Positions 25,887-33,592 of a stretch of DNA of 64,000 nt are shown in pieces. The stretch is taken from NCBI GenBank assembly GCA_002397315.1, contig DHAE01000008.1, positions 211,941 through 275,940 on the forward strand. Direction: 5' to 3'. Source of the DNA: Comamonadaceae bacterium UBA4962 (GTDB lineage: Bacteria; Pseudomonadota; Gammaproteobacteria; Burkholderiales; Burkholderiaceae_C). Position 1 is the first letter of the stretch. Every line of letters begins with the position of its first letter. The position numbers and the translations under genes were made by a program. The notes below the pieces were generated by a model. It searched no databases and had not been told where the DNA came from. It was given only the letters and a program-made list of their open reading frames with translations.

Positions 25887-25917
25887 GCCGGCGGCGCAGT
25901 GCCGCCGGCTTTTTTTT
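25887..25917 (+). terminator. Rho-independent terminator after fadD
   Basis: A perfect 9-bp stem GCCGGCGGC/GCCGCCGGC with loop GCAGT is followed by eight T residues. It ends fadD transcription just before the nucleosidase gene. Confidence 0.93.
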
Positions 25918-25941
25918 CGTCCTTCGTTTTTCCCGCCGACC

Positions 25942-26730
25942 ATGGCGTCGCTCTCCATGTTCCGAACCGCCATCCTCAGCGCCCTGCCCGAAGAGCAGGC
26001 CGGCCTTTCTTCCGCCCTGCAGGCGGGTGAACGCATCGTGCACGCCGGCAGGACGTTCCACCGCGGCATGCTGGAAGGGCAGGAGGTGGTGCTGGCCCTG
26101 TCCGGTATCGGCAAGGTGGCGGCGGCCACCACCGCCACGGCGCTGATCGAGCGCTTCGGCGCGGCGCGCATCGTGTTCACGGGCGTGGCGGGCGGCCTGG
26201 GCGACGGTGTGCAGGTGGGCGACGTGGTGGTCGCGCACGACTACCTGCAGCACGACATGGACGCCTCGCCGCTGTTCCCGCGCTGGGAGCTGCCCGGCTA
26301 CGGGCGCGCCCGGTTGGCGTGCGATCCGCACCTGACCGGTCTGCTCTCGGCAGCGGTCGATGGTTGCCTGCAGGAACCAGGCCCCGGCCCGGGCCTGGAT
26401 ACGCCGGCCGGCAGCACGGAGAGCGCCGCGCGTGCGCCTCGGCGCCACACCGGCCTCGTCGCCAGCGGCGATCTGTTCGTTTCCACCGCCACGGGCGCCC
26501 AGGCCCTGTGCGATGCGCTGCGCGCGGCGAGCCACGACGTGCTGGCCGTGGAGATGGAAGGCGCCGCGGTCGCCCAGGTCTGCGCGGATTACCGTGTTCC
26601 CTTCGCCGCCGTGCGCACCATCTCCGACCGCGCCGACGACACCGCCCACGTGGACTTCGCCCGCTTCGTGGAAACCGTGGCCGCGCGCTACGCGGACCGC
26701 ATCATCCGCCGCTTCCTGCAAATGCTTTAA
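25942..26730 (+). CDS. mtnN: 5'-methylthioadenosine/S-adenosylhomocysteine nucleosidase
   Basis: A 262-residue nucleoside phosphorylase-family hydrolase that splits methylthioadenosine and S-adenosylhomocysteine, by-products of polyamine synthesis and methylation. AILSALPEEQAGL is the family N-terminus, VLALSGIGKVAAATT and FTGVAGGLGDGVQVGDVVVA bind the ribose/base, and the active-site residues lie in AVEMEGAAVAQV (Glu) and ISDRADDTAHVDF (Asp). A 25-residue Pro/Gly-rich insertion near residues 150-175 is absent from E. coli MtnN. The start could also be ATG 25957, five codons later. It functionally complements speD, which produces methylthioadenosine through spermidine synthesis. Its stop codon abuts a 120-bp inverted-repeat element. 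Confidence 0.88.
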   Translation: MASLSMFRTAILSALPEEQAGLSSALQAGERIVHAGRTFHRGMLEGQEVVLALSGIGKVAAATTATALIERFGAARIVFTGVAGGLGDGVQVGDVVVAHDYLQHDMDASPLFPRWELPGYGRARLACDPHLTGLLSAAVDGCLQEPGPGPGLDTPAGSTESAARAPRRHTGLVASGDLFVSTATGAQALCDALRAASHDVLAVEMEGAAVAQVCADYRVPFAAVRTISDRADDTAHVDFARFVETVAARYADRIIRRFLQML

Positions 26731-26849
26731 GAGCGGCTCACACGACCCAGCGAAGCGGTTCTGGCGAGGCGCCGCATCGCAGTCGCAGGCAGTATGAGTC
26801 GTACGACAAGATGCGGCAACGACGCCAGAAGGGCCGTGTGAGCCGCTCT
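26730..26849. repeat. 120-bp nested inverted repeat (MITE- or REP-like element)
   Basis: Perfect 15-bp terminal inverted repeats AGAGCGGCTCACACG (26730-26744) and its complement (26835-26849) enclose further paired segments, TTCTGGCG with CGCCAGAA and CCGCATC with GATGCGG, around a loop that contains the palindrome GTCGTACGAC. The left arm has about ten extra bases. It starts at the last base of the mtnN stop codon. No open frame or T run is present, so a small non-autonomous mobile or REP-like element is more likely than a terminator. Confidence 0.6.
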
Positions 26850-26946
26850 ACAGGAGGTGCCGCACCCGCGGCAAGGCATTGCAATGCCTCACGAACCAGC
26901 ACGGCCCCACCGCTCAGAAGGCCGCGGAGCAGGCCATGCCAGCAGA

Positions 26947-27020
26947 CGCCGTGGAACCGGCTCCGCCGGGCCACCGGCGTCGTCCCCCTGGGGGAAGGCG
27001 CGAAGCGCCTCAGGGGGGAG
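26947..27020. repeat. Extragenic GC-rich repeat typical of Comamonadaceae
   Basis: Directly after the corA stop, the minus strand reads a CCCCCCTGAGGCGCTTCGCG-type segment followed by a CCTTCCCCCAGGGGGAC hairpin and a GCCGGTGG/CCGGCGG region. I recall this type of repeat as frequent between genes in Acidovorax and relatives; it forms stems around CCCCC/GGGGG and GGCGC/GCGCC. It may serve as a transcription end for corA, although there is no T run. Confidence 0.5.
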
Positions 27021-28007
27021 TCACTTCAACCATCCCCGCTTGCGGAAGTACCACATGGGCCCCACGGCGCTCGCCACCATCAGCGCGATGCCGTAGGCAT
27101 AGCCATAGGTCCACTGCAACTCCGGCATGAACTGGAAGTTCATCCCGTACACGCTCGCGATCAGCGTGGGCGGCAGCAGCGCCACGCTCGCCACCGAGAA
27201 GATCTTGATGATCTTGTTCTGGTTGATGTTGATGAAGCCGACCGTGGCGTCCATCAGGAAGTTGATCTTGTCGAACAGGAACGCCGTGTGGTTGTCCAGC
27301 GATTCGATGTCGCGCAGGATCTGGCGCGCGTCCTCGAACTGCTCGGCGTTGAGCATCTTGCTGCGCATCATGAAGCTCACGGCGCGGCGCGTGTCCATCA
27401 CGTTGCGGCGGATGCGGCCGTTCAGGTCCTCCTGGCGCGCGATGGCCGCCAGCACCTCGCCGGCGCGCGCGTCGGTCACGTCGCCCGAGAGCACCTGGGT
27501 GCTCACTTCCTTCAGTTCGTCGTAGATGCCTTCGAGCGTGTCGGCGGAATATTCCGCGTCCAGGTCGAACAGCTTGAGCAGCACTTCCTTGGCATCCTCG
27601 ATCAGGCCGGGAGCGCGGCGCGCGCGCATGCGCAGCAGGCGGAAGACGGGCAGGTCCTCGTCGTGGATGGAGAACAGCACGCCCTTGCTCTTGAGCGTGT
27701 CGTTGACGAGGTTGAGGATGAAGGCCACGCGCACCGAGCGCGGGTTGTCCTCGTCGTCGATCAGGAAGTCGCTGCGGATGTGCAGCTCGCCGTTGTCTTC
27801 CTCGTAGAAGCGGGCGGATTCCTCGATGTCCTCGTCCATCGCGTCCGCGGGGATCTGCAGGCCGTAGTGCTGCTTGATCCAGCGCTTTTCCTCGAGCGTG
27901 GGCGATTCGAGATCCACCCAGATCGGCTGGAAGCGGGCCAGCTCTTCCAGGGATTCGATCTCTTCCTGGACGAGGCGGCCGTTGGCGAGCGTGAAAATGT
28001 TGAGCAT
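27021..28007 (-). CDS. corA: CorA-family magnesium/cobalt transporter
   Basis: A 328-residue CorA channel for Mg2+ (also Co2+/Ni2+), a homopentamer in the inner membrane. The large acidic cytoplasmic domain (DAMDEDIEESARFYEEDNGE, about residues 55-75) precedes a long stalk helix. The two C-terminal membrane helices flank the selectivity motif YGMNFQFMPEL near residue 288, and the protein ends with the basic RKRGWLK. The start at 28007 (MLNIFTLANGR) matches relatives. The gene stands alone with a 270-base upstream region that contains a 9-bp inverted repeat in the presumed leader. Its 3' end abuts the GC-rich extragenic repeat. Confidence 0.93.
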   Translation of the reverse strand: MLNIFTLANGRLVQEEIESLEELARFQPIWVDLESPTLEEKRWIKQHYGLQIPADAMDEDIEESARFYEEDNGELHIRSDFLIDDEDNPRSVRVAFILNLVNDTLKSKGVLFSIHDEDLPVFRLLRMRARRAPGLIEDAKEVLLKLFDLDAEYSADTLEGIYDELKEVSTQVLSGDVTDARAGEVLAAIARQEDLNGRIRRNVMDTRRAVSFMMRSKMLNAEQFEDARQILRDIESLDNHTAFLFDKINFLMDATVGFININQNKIIKIFSVASVALLPPTLIASVYGMNFQFMPELQWTYGYAYGIALMVASAVGPMWYFRKRGWLK

Positions 28008-28065
28008 GGGCTCGTTCCCGGTGGGTTGGCGCAGTGGCGCCGTGGGCGAAGGGGTGCGGGGAGGT

Positions 28066-28110
28066 GCTTTCAACCCCCCGAAGGCCCTGGGCATGCCGGG
28101 AGTTGAAAGC
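28066..28110 (-). promoter_or_regulatory. Inverted repeat in the corA leader region
   Basis: GCTTTCAAC (28066-28074) and GTTGAAAGC (28102-28110) are a perfect 9-bp inverted repeat with a 27-base GC-rich loop, located 59-103 bases upstream of the corA start codon. It could be an RNA hairpin in the leader or a protein-binding palindrome. No sequence similarity to a known magnesium riboswitch is evident. The rest of the 28008-28278 gap holds a GGAGATTTCTCC near-palindrome and nothing else recognised. Confidence 0.4.
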
Positions 28111-28278
28111 TACCGACTGGGGTAGGTTTCCACGGAGATTTCTCCAAAAAAGCAAGCCGCGAATTATCGCACCGCAGCAGAGCTGCCGTGTGACTGCGGC
28201 ATGTCAGACACGGACCCGGAAAGTCCCGCGTGCGGGCAGGCCGCAGGCCCCGTCCGGCCGGACCGGGCAGCGCGCGGA

Positions 28279-29121
28279 TCAGTCGCCGGCCGCCCCCGGC
28301 GAGGAGGGCGGCGCCGCGGCCTCGGAGGCCGTGCGCACTTGCCCCAGCGCCCGGCACAGGTCTGCCCAGGCGGCCGCCTTGGCGTCGGGCGCGCGCAGCA
28401 GGTAGGCCGGGTCGTAGGTGACCACCGCGGGCGTGCCGTCCGGCAACCGGTGCACGGTGGCGCGCAGCCGTCCCAGCGGCTCGCGGCTGCCCAGCACCGC
28501 GCGCGCGGCGGACAGGCCCAGCACCAGCACCATCGCAGGCCGCAGCGTGGCGATGGAGCCTTGCAGCGCCTCGGCCGCGTCCAACGCATCCGCGGCGGCG
28601 CCGGGCGCCGCGCGCTCGACGGCGGCGAAATGCGTGCGCGGGTGCCGGTGCAGCCGCATCGCCCGCAGCATGTTGTCCAGCAGCTTGCCGGCGTCGCCCG
28701 TGAGCGGTGCCTCCGGCGCGGCGCTCTCGGCCACCACCAGCCAGCCGGAACCCAGTTCGACCGGCGTGGCGGCAGGGTCGGCCTGCGGATAGAGCGGCAG
28801 CGGCGCATGCAGCCGCAGGGCGGGGGCCGTTGCATCCTGGGGCCGCTGCGCCGGCCCGGCCGCCGTTGCGGGGGGCGCCGGCGCAGGGGAGGGTGCCGCG
28901 GAAGGGTGGCTGCGTTCCGCGGCCGGCGCAGGCCGCACGGATGCCGGCGCGGCGTCCGCCCGCGGCGTGGGTGCCGGCAGCGGTGCCGCCACGGGCGTGG
29001 AACCCGGGGCCGCCGGCTCCACGGCTGGCGAGACGGGAGCTGCCGGCGCGGCGGGTTGCCACACGGTAATGCCCATTTCGGCCAGCATGGCGCGCTGGCG
29101 GGCGTCGAGGTCGAGGCTCAT
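28279..29121 (-). CDS. holD: Probable DNA polymerase III psi subunit (HolD-like); UDG-fold protein
   Basis: A 280-residue protein likely to be annotated as uracil-DNA glycosylase but better explained as the clamp-loader psi subunit. The N-terminus RQRAMLAEMGITVWQP resembles the start of E. coli psi (QLQQLGITQW, the segment binding the DnaX collar), the middle LVVAESAAPEAPLTGDAG resembles its LVMVANDLPALTDPL, and the C-terminal PDAKAAAWADLCRAL its NPTARAALWQQIC. It has only one cysteine, so the Fe-S ligands of family 4 glycosylases are missing, and the GE(A/G)PG catalytic motif is altered. An Ala/Pro-rich linker (about 20-105) explains the length. Overlap with rimI (ATGA) mirrors the E. coli holD-rimI operon. 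The comparison is by eye from memory. Confidence 0.62.
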   Translation of the reverse strand: MSLDLDARQRAMLAEMGITVWQPAAPAAPVSPAVEPAAPGSTPVAAPLPAPTPRADAAPASVRPAPAAERSHPSAAPSPAPAPPATAAGPAQRPQDATAPALRLHAPLPLYPQADPAATPVELGSGWLVVAESAAPEAPLTGDAGKLLDNMLRAMRLHRHPRTHFAAVERAAPGAAADALDAAEALQGSIATLRPAMVLVLGLSAARAVLGSREPLGRLRATVHRLPDGTPAVVTYDPAYLLRAPDAKAAAWADLCRALGQVRTASEAAAPPSSPGAAGD

Positions 29122-29591
29122 AGGGGGCGGCTCATCACGATGGCGTCTTCGCGGCCACCGTCCGCGGCGGGGTAGTAGCGCTTGCGCTCGCCCACCACGC
29201 GAAAGCCGTGGGCCAGGTACACGTCGCGGGCGCGCTGGTTGCTCACGCGCACTTCCAGCCAGAGCCACTGGGCCCGCTGGCCGCGCGCCCAGAGCGCCAG
29301 CGCGTCGAGCAGCACGCGCGCCCAGCCCTGGCGCTGGTGCGCGGGGGCCACGGTCAGGTTGAGCAGGTGCACCTCGTCCACGCCGCGCATGGCCACGAAA
29401 TAGCCGATCAGTTCGCCGTCGCCCGCCACCAGCAGCGGTGTTTCATAGCCCGCGGCCAGCGCGTCGGTGAAGTTGCCGCGCGTCCAGGGGTGGGAGTAGG
29501 CCTGCTGCTCCACGTCCAGCAGCGCATCGAGCCGCCCGAGCGTGAGCGGCTCGAAACGGACTTCGTCCGGGGCATGCAAAGGGGCGCTCAT
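29118..29591 (-). CDS. rimI: Ribosomal protein S18 alanine N-acetyltransferase
   Basis: A 157-residue GNAT acetyltransferase acting on the N-terminal alanine of ribosomal protein S18. Acetyl-CoA binding is shown by LLNLTVAPAHQRQGWARVLL (the R/Q-X-X-G-X-A motif), the substrate segment AYSHPWTRGNFTDALAAGYE is typical for RimI, and LEVRVSNQRARDVYLAHGF and GERKRYYP follow. It overlaps tsaB at its start (ATGA) and the holD-like gene at its end (ATGA), so the three are translated as a coupled set. The tsaB-rimI order is common in beta- and gamma-proteobacteria. Confidence 0.93.
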   Translation of the reverse strand: MSAPLHAPDEVRFEPLTLGRLDALLDVEQQAYSHPWTRGNFTDALAAGYETPLLVAGDGELIGYFVAMRGVDEVHLLNLTVAPAHQRQGWARVLLDALALWARGQRAQWLWLEVRVSNQRARDVYLAHGFRVVGERKRYYPAADGGREDAIVMSRPL

Positions 29592-30370
29592 GCCTGCGAG
29601 GATACGGAAGACGGCCCGCCGGCGGAAGGGGGCACGGCCGCCGCCGCCGCCTCGCGCGCGGCGGCCCGCTCGGCCGTGGTCTGGGCCACCTTGTCGCGCA
29701 CGTAGCGCGGCAGCGCACCGGCGGCCGGCACCGCGCCGCCAGCGGCCAGCAGCGCCGGGGCGAGGCGCAGCAGGGCCGCTGCGGTGGGCAGCGCGGACAC
29801 GTGCGCGGCCGCGGGCACGCCGGGCGCCAGGCGCTCGCCATACGCGGCGCGGGCATTGCCGGCCACGGCGTAGCCTTCCGGCACCGCCAGGGCCTCGGGC
29901 GCGTACAGGCCGAACGCGTCGCCTTCCTGCGCCGCCTGCCATCCCGTGCCGGCCTCCCATGCGTAGCGCGCCGCGTAGACCTCGTCCATGCGGGCATCGA
30001 GCACCGCCACCACGCGCGTGCAGCCGTGCGCGGCACGCGCCTCTTCGGCCACCGCCAGCAGCGTGTCCACCGGCAGCACGGGCACGCCCTGGCCGCCACG
30101 TGCGCCGAACGCGAGCCCCTGGGCCACCGAGCAGGCGGTGCGCAGCCCGGTGAACGAGCCAGGGCCCCGGCCGAACACGATCGCATCCAGCGTGTCGAAC
30201 GACAGCCCGGCCTCCGCCAGCATGCCCCGGATCGCCGGCAGCAGCCCGGCGGAGGCCTGGGCGCCGCCGGGCGCGCTGCGCTCCCAGGTCTGCACGGCCC
30301 CGTCCGCCGCCGGCCGCTGGACGGCGATGGACAGGGTGTCGGTGCTGGTATCGAAGGCGAGCAGGTGCAT
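29588..30370 (-). CDS. tsaB: tRNA threonylcarbamoyladenosine biosynthesis protein TsaB
   Basis: A 260-residue ASKHA-fold protein that scaffolds TsaD and TsaE in forming t6A at position 37 of ANN-decoding tRNAs. The N-terminus LLAFDTSTDTLSIAV and the helix region FGRGPGSFTGLRTACSVAQGLAFG are diagnostic; VLDARMDEVYAARY is also conserved. TsaB lacks the metal-binding histidines of TsaD, as seen here. The C-terminal tail (after about 225) is Ala/Pro/Ser-rich. It is the first gene of the tsaB-rimI-holD set. The partner that makes threonylcarbamoyl-AMP, tsaC, lies at 36169-37179 in this window. Confidence 0.94.
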   Translation of the reverse strand: MHLLAFDTSTDTLSIAVQRPAADGAVQTWERSAPGGAQASAGLLPAIRGMLAEAGLSFDTLDAIVFGRGPGSFTGLRTACSVAQGLAFGARGGQGVPVLPVDTLLAVAEEARAAHGCTRVVAVLDARMDEVYAARYAWEAGTGWQAAQEGDAFGLYAPEALAVPEGYAVAGNARAAYGERLAPGVPAAAHVSALPTAAALLRLAPALLAAGGAVPAAGALPRYVRDKVAQTTAERAAAREAAAAAVPPSAGGPSSVSSQA

Positions 30371-30602
30371 GGCGTGGGGGCGGGGGAAATCTCCGAACGG
30401 CCTGCGCGGGCGGTCATGGCGGATGCGCCGCCAGTGCCATCGACGGCATGGCCGTAGGCGCCATCGGCAGGGGAGTGCGGCGGATGCGGGGCGAGGATGC
30501 GCGGGCAGGAGGATCGGCATTATCCGCCCAGCGCCGTGGCCAGGCGCGTGCCGGGGCTTGTCTCCGGTGGCGTGCGCCGGTCGCCGCTCTAGACTTCCGC
30601 CC

Positions 30603-32216
30603 ATGCCATCGCCGAACCTCTTCGCCTCCCGCTCCGATCCCCACCTTTCCACCGCCCGCGGTCTGCCCGCACCCTCTGTCTTCTGTGGGCAAAGCCAGAG
30701 CCGCCCCCGCGCCGGCCTGCTCCGGCGGCTCGCCCGTGCGGCGGGCTGGGCGCTGTGCATGGCGCCGGTCCTCGCGCACGCCCAGGCGCAGGAGCCCGTC
30801 CGCAAAGCCGCGGCCGCGCCGGCCGCGCGCCCGGCCCTCGTGGTGCGGGCGGCGGACAACGCACTCCCGCCCGCCGTGGCCGCCGCCCTGCAGCGCGCCA
30901 AGGTGCCGCCGGAGGCCGTGTCCTTCGTGGTGGCCGATGCCGACGGGCGCCAGCCCGCGCGCCTCGCGTGGCGCGCGCAGGAGCCCATGAATCCCGCCTC
31001 GGTGATGAAGCTCGTCACCACCTACGCGGCGATGGAGCTGCTGGGCCCGGCCTACACCTGGGACACGCCCGTGTACCTCGACGCGCGCCCGCAGGCCGGC
31101 GCCCTGCGCGGCAATGTCTACATCCGCGGCGTGGGCGATCCGCAACTGGTGGTGGAGCGCCTCTGGCTGCTGCTGCGGCGCCTGCAGGCCCAGGGCGTGC
31201 AGGTCATCCTGGGCGACATCGTGCTGGACCGCAGCGCCTTCGAGCTGCCCGCGCACGATGCCGCGCAGTTCGACGGCGAGCCCCTGCGGCCCTACAACGC
31301 CTCGCCGGACGCGCTGCTCGTCAACTTCAAGTCGGTCGCGCTGACCTTCGTGCCCGACGGGGCGGCCGGCGTCGCGCGCGTGCATGCCGAGCCGCCGCTC
31401 GCCGGCGCGCCCTGGCCGGAGACGGTGCCCCTGGCCGCCCCCGGCACCGAGTGCGGCGACTGGCGCGCGGCACTCCGGCCCGAAACCCCCGCGGGCGCCG
31501 AGGCCGGGCGCGTGGTGTTCCAGGGCGTCTACCCCGCGGCCTGCGGGGAGCGCACCTGGTCGGTGGCGCCACCGGATCCGCAGGGCTTCGCGGCCCGCGC
31601 GATCGAAGGCCTGTGGCGCGATCTGGGGGGCAAGCTCACGGGCAGCGTGCGCGACGGCCGCGTGCCGCCGGGGCTCGCGCCCGCGTTCACCGTGTCGTCT
31701 CCGCCGCTCGCGGAGGCGGTGCGCGCCATCAACAAGTACAGCAACAACGTGATGACGCAGCAGGTGTTCCTGACCATCGCGCTGCAGAAGAACGGCATCG
31801 GCACCTTCGACGGCGCACGCAATGCCATCGACCAGTGGTGGCGCCAGCGCGTGCCCGCCACCGATCCGCCGGTGCTGGACAACGGCGCGGGCCTGAGCCG
31901 CGAGGCCCGCGTGAGCGCGGCGTCGCTCGCGCGCATGCTGCAGGCGGCCTGGGCGTCGCCGGTCATGCCGGAGCTGCTGTCGTCGCTGCCGATCGCCGGT
32001 GCGGACGGCACGCTGCGCCGCTCCGCCATGGGCCGTGCCACCCGGGCGGCGCACCTCAAGACCGGCACGCTGCGCGATGCCTCTGCGCTCGCCGGCTTCG
32101 TGCATGCCGCGGGCGGGCGGCGCTACGTGGTCGTGGCCCTCGCCAACCATCCCAATGCCGCGGCGGCCCGGCCGGCGATGGAGGCGCTGGTGGAGTGGGC
32201 CGCGTCGGAGCGCTGA
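30603..32216 (+). CDS. dacB: D-alanyl-D-alanine carboxypeptidase/endopeptidase (PBP4 family)
   Basis: A 537-residue S13 peptidase, the periplasmic low-molecular-weight penicillin-binding protein that trims stem peptides and cuts cross-links. Active-site motifs are SVMK (Ser133, Lys136), SNN in KYSNNVMTQQV, and KTG in HLKTGTL near residue 500. The domain insertion between SXXK and SXN (about 270 residues) is typical of class C. A signal peptide with core AAGWALCMAPVLAHAQA is preceded by an unusually long 36-residue n-region, so the real start may be later, although no better in-frame start codon is present. It is divergent from tsaB across a 232-base gap. Confidence 0.93.
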   Translation: MPSPNLFASRSDPHLSTARGLPAPSVFCGQSQSRPRAGLLRRLARAAGWALCMAPVLAHAQAQEPVRKAAAAPAARPALVVRAADNALPPAVAAALQRAKVPPEAVSFVVADADGRQPARLAWRAQEPMNPASVMKLVTTYAAMELLGPAYTWDTPVYLDARPQAGALRGNVYIRGVGDPQLVVERLWLLLRRLQAQGVQVILGDIVLDRSAFELPAHDAAQFDGEPLRPYNASPDALLVNFKSVALTFVPDGAAGVARVHAEPPLAGAPWPETVPLAAPGTECGDWRAALRPETPAGAEAGRVVFQGVYPAACGERTWSVAPPDPQGFAARAIEGLWRDLGGKLTGSVRDGRVPPGLAPAFTVSSPPLAEAVRAINKYSNNVMTQQVFLTIALQKNGIGTFDGARNAIDQWWRQRVPATDPPVLDNGAGLSREARVSAASLARMLQAAWASPVMPELLSSLPIAGADGTLRRSAMGRATRAAHLKTGTLRDASALAGFVHAAGGRRYVVVALANHPNAAAARPAMEALVEWAASER

Positions 32217-32420
32217 GGCGGCGGGACGAGACGGGCGGGCGCCAGCGGGATACCATCTGCACGGCCGAGTTTCGGGCGCGGGTTTCCGACGCGGCCGTTC
32301 CTCGGAAACCGGGGATGCGGTATCGGTGATTCCCCTGCCCTGTGCGCAATGGCCACGGGATTACCATGAGCCTCCATAAAGCGCACGACCGTGCTTTTTT
32401 CAAACCTTGACGGAGCGAAC

Positions 32421-33572
32421 GTGATCTCTAGAACCATTTACAACAGAGCGTCCTGGTCCGTGGTGGCCGCAGCCTGCATGCTCGCGGCCTGCGGCGGCGG
32501 CGGATCCGACACCACCCCGGCCGCACGCGTGACCTCCGTGAAGGTCATGGGCGACAGCCTGGCCGACAGCGGCACCTTCGGCTACAAGTTCACCGTGCAA
32601 GGCTCGGCGGCCACGGGCGCCGGCTCCACGCAGATCTGGCCCGAGCGCGTCGCCACGAACTACGACCAGACGCTGTGCGCGCACTACCGCTTCACCGGCG
32701 CCTCGTTCACCGTCAATGCCGCATGCTCCAACTACGCCGTGGGCGGCGGCCGCATCAACAACCCCACGGCGTCCACCGCGCCCACCTCGATCACGCAGCA
32801 GATCAAGGACGCCGGCACCGCCGGCTATTCCGACGGCGATCTGGTCCTGATCGACGGCGGCGGCAATGACGCCGCCGATCTGGTCGGCGCCTACCTGCGC
32901 ATCTCCGCCGACCGCGGGGCTTCCTACCGCGCGCTGCTGCTCACGATGCTGGACGCCACCACCGTCACGAACGCCTTCGCGGGCGGCTCGGCGGGGCTGG
33001 CGCAGGCGGGCGGGCTCTACATGCAGGCCCTGGCCACGCAGTTCGCGGGCACCATCCGCGCCAACACCCTGGACAAGGGCGCCAAGCGCGTGGCCGTGCT
33101 CAACGCCCCCGGCATCACGCTCACGCCGCGCTTCCGCTTCGTGCTGGCCAGCATCGCCGCCGCCAACGGTGCCGCTGCCGCCACGCAGGCCGAAGCGGTG
33201 TTCGACGGCTGGGTGCAGGCCTTCAACGCCCGCCTCGGCGCTTCGCTGGGCGGCGACGCCCGCGTCACGGTGGTGGACTTCTACAGCTCCTTCAAGGACC
33301 AGGCCGTCAACCCGGCGGGCTACCAGCTCACGAACGTGACCACGCCGGCCTGCCCGGTCACCGGCCGCGGCAGCGATGGCCTGCCCACCTACGACTTCCC
33401 GACCTGCACCGCCGCCGCGCTCTCGGCCGCCACGCCGCCCGCCGGCGCCACGGGCGGAGCCGACTGGTGGAAGAGCTACGGCTTCGCCGACAGCTTCCAT
33501 CCCACCCCGTACGGTCACCAACTGATCGCCCAACTGGTGGCACGTTCGCTCGCCCAGGCGGGCTGGCTGTGA
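32421..33572 (+). CDS. SGNH/GDSL-family esterase lipoprotein
   Basis: A 383-residue lipoprotein (lipobox LAAC, Cys24, followed by GGGGSD) of the GDSL esterase/lipase family. All catalytic blocks are intact: MGDSLADSG (nucleophile Ser46), IDGGGNDAAD (oxyanion-hole Asn), and FADSFHPTPYGHQ (Asp and His). It is therefore probably an active surface- or periplasm-exposed esterase; the substrate is unknown. The GTG start at 32421 is chosen because GGAGCG lies seven bases upstream and the signal peptide follows directly. The ompW gene starts 20 bases after its stop, so they may be co-transcribed. A catalytically altered relative is encoded at 35121-36071. Confidence 0.86.
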   Translation: MISRTIYNRASWSVVAAACMLAACGGGGSDTTPAARVTSVKVMGDSLADSGTFGYKFTVQGSAATGAGSTQIWPERVATNYDQTLCAHYRFTGASFTVNAACSNYAVGGGRINNPTASTAPTSITQQIKDAGTAGYSDGDLVLIDGGGNDAADLVGAYLRISADRGASYRALLLTMLDATTVTNAFAGGSAGLAQAGGLYMQALATQFAGTIRANTLDKGAKRVAVLNAPGITLTPRFRFVLASIAAANGAAAATQAEAVFDGWVQAFNARLGASLGGDARVTVVDFYSSFKDQAVNPAGYQLTNVTTPACPVTGRGSDGLPTYDFPTCTAAALSAATPPAGATGGADWWKSYGFADSFHPTPYGHQLIAQLVARSLAQAGWL

Positions 33573-33592
33573 AGCAGGCAGGAGCACATTCC

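Noticed and set aside
26731..27020. Small protein-coding gene between mtnN and corA
   Set aside because: The short frames here lie within inverted repeats and show neither a ribosome binding site nor coding bias.
28279..29121. Annotation as an active family 4 uracil-DNA glycosylase
   Set aside because: Only one cysteine is present and the GEAPG-type active-site motif is changed; HolD-like ends and rimI synteny fit better.
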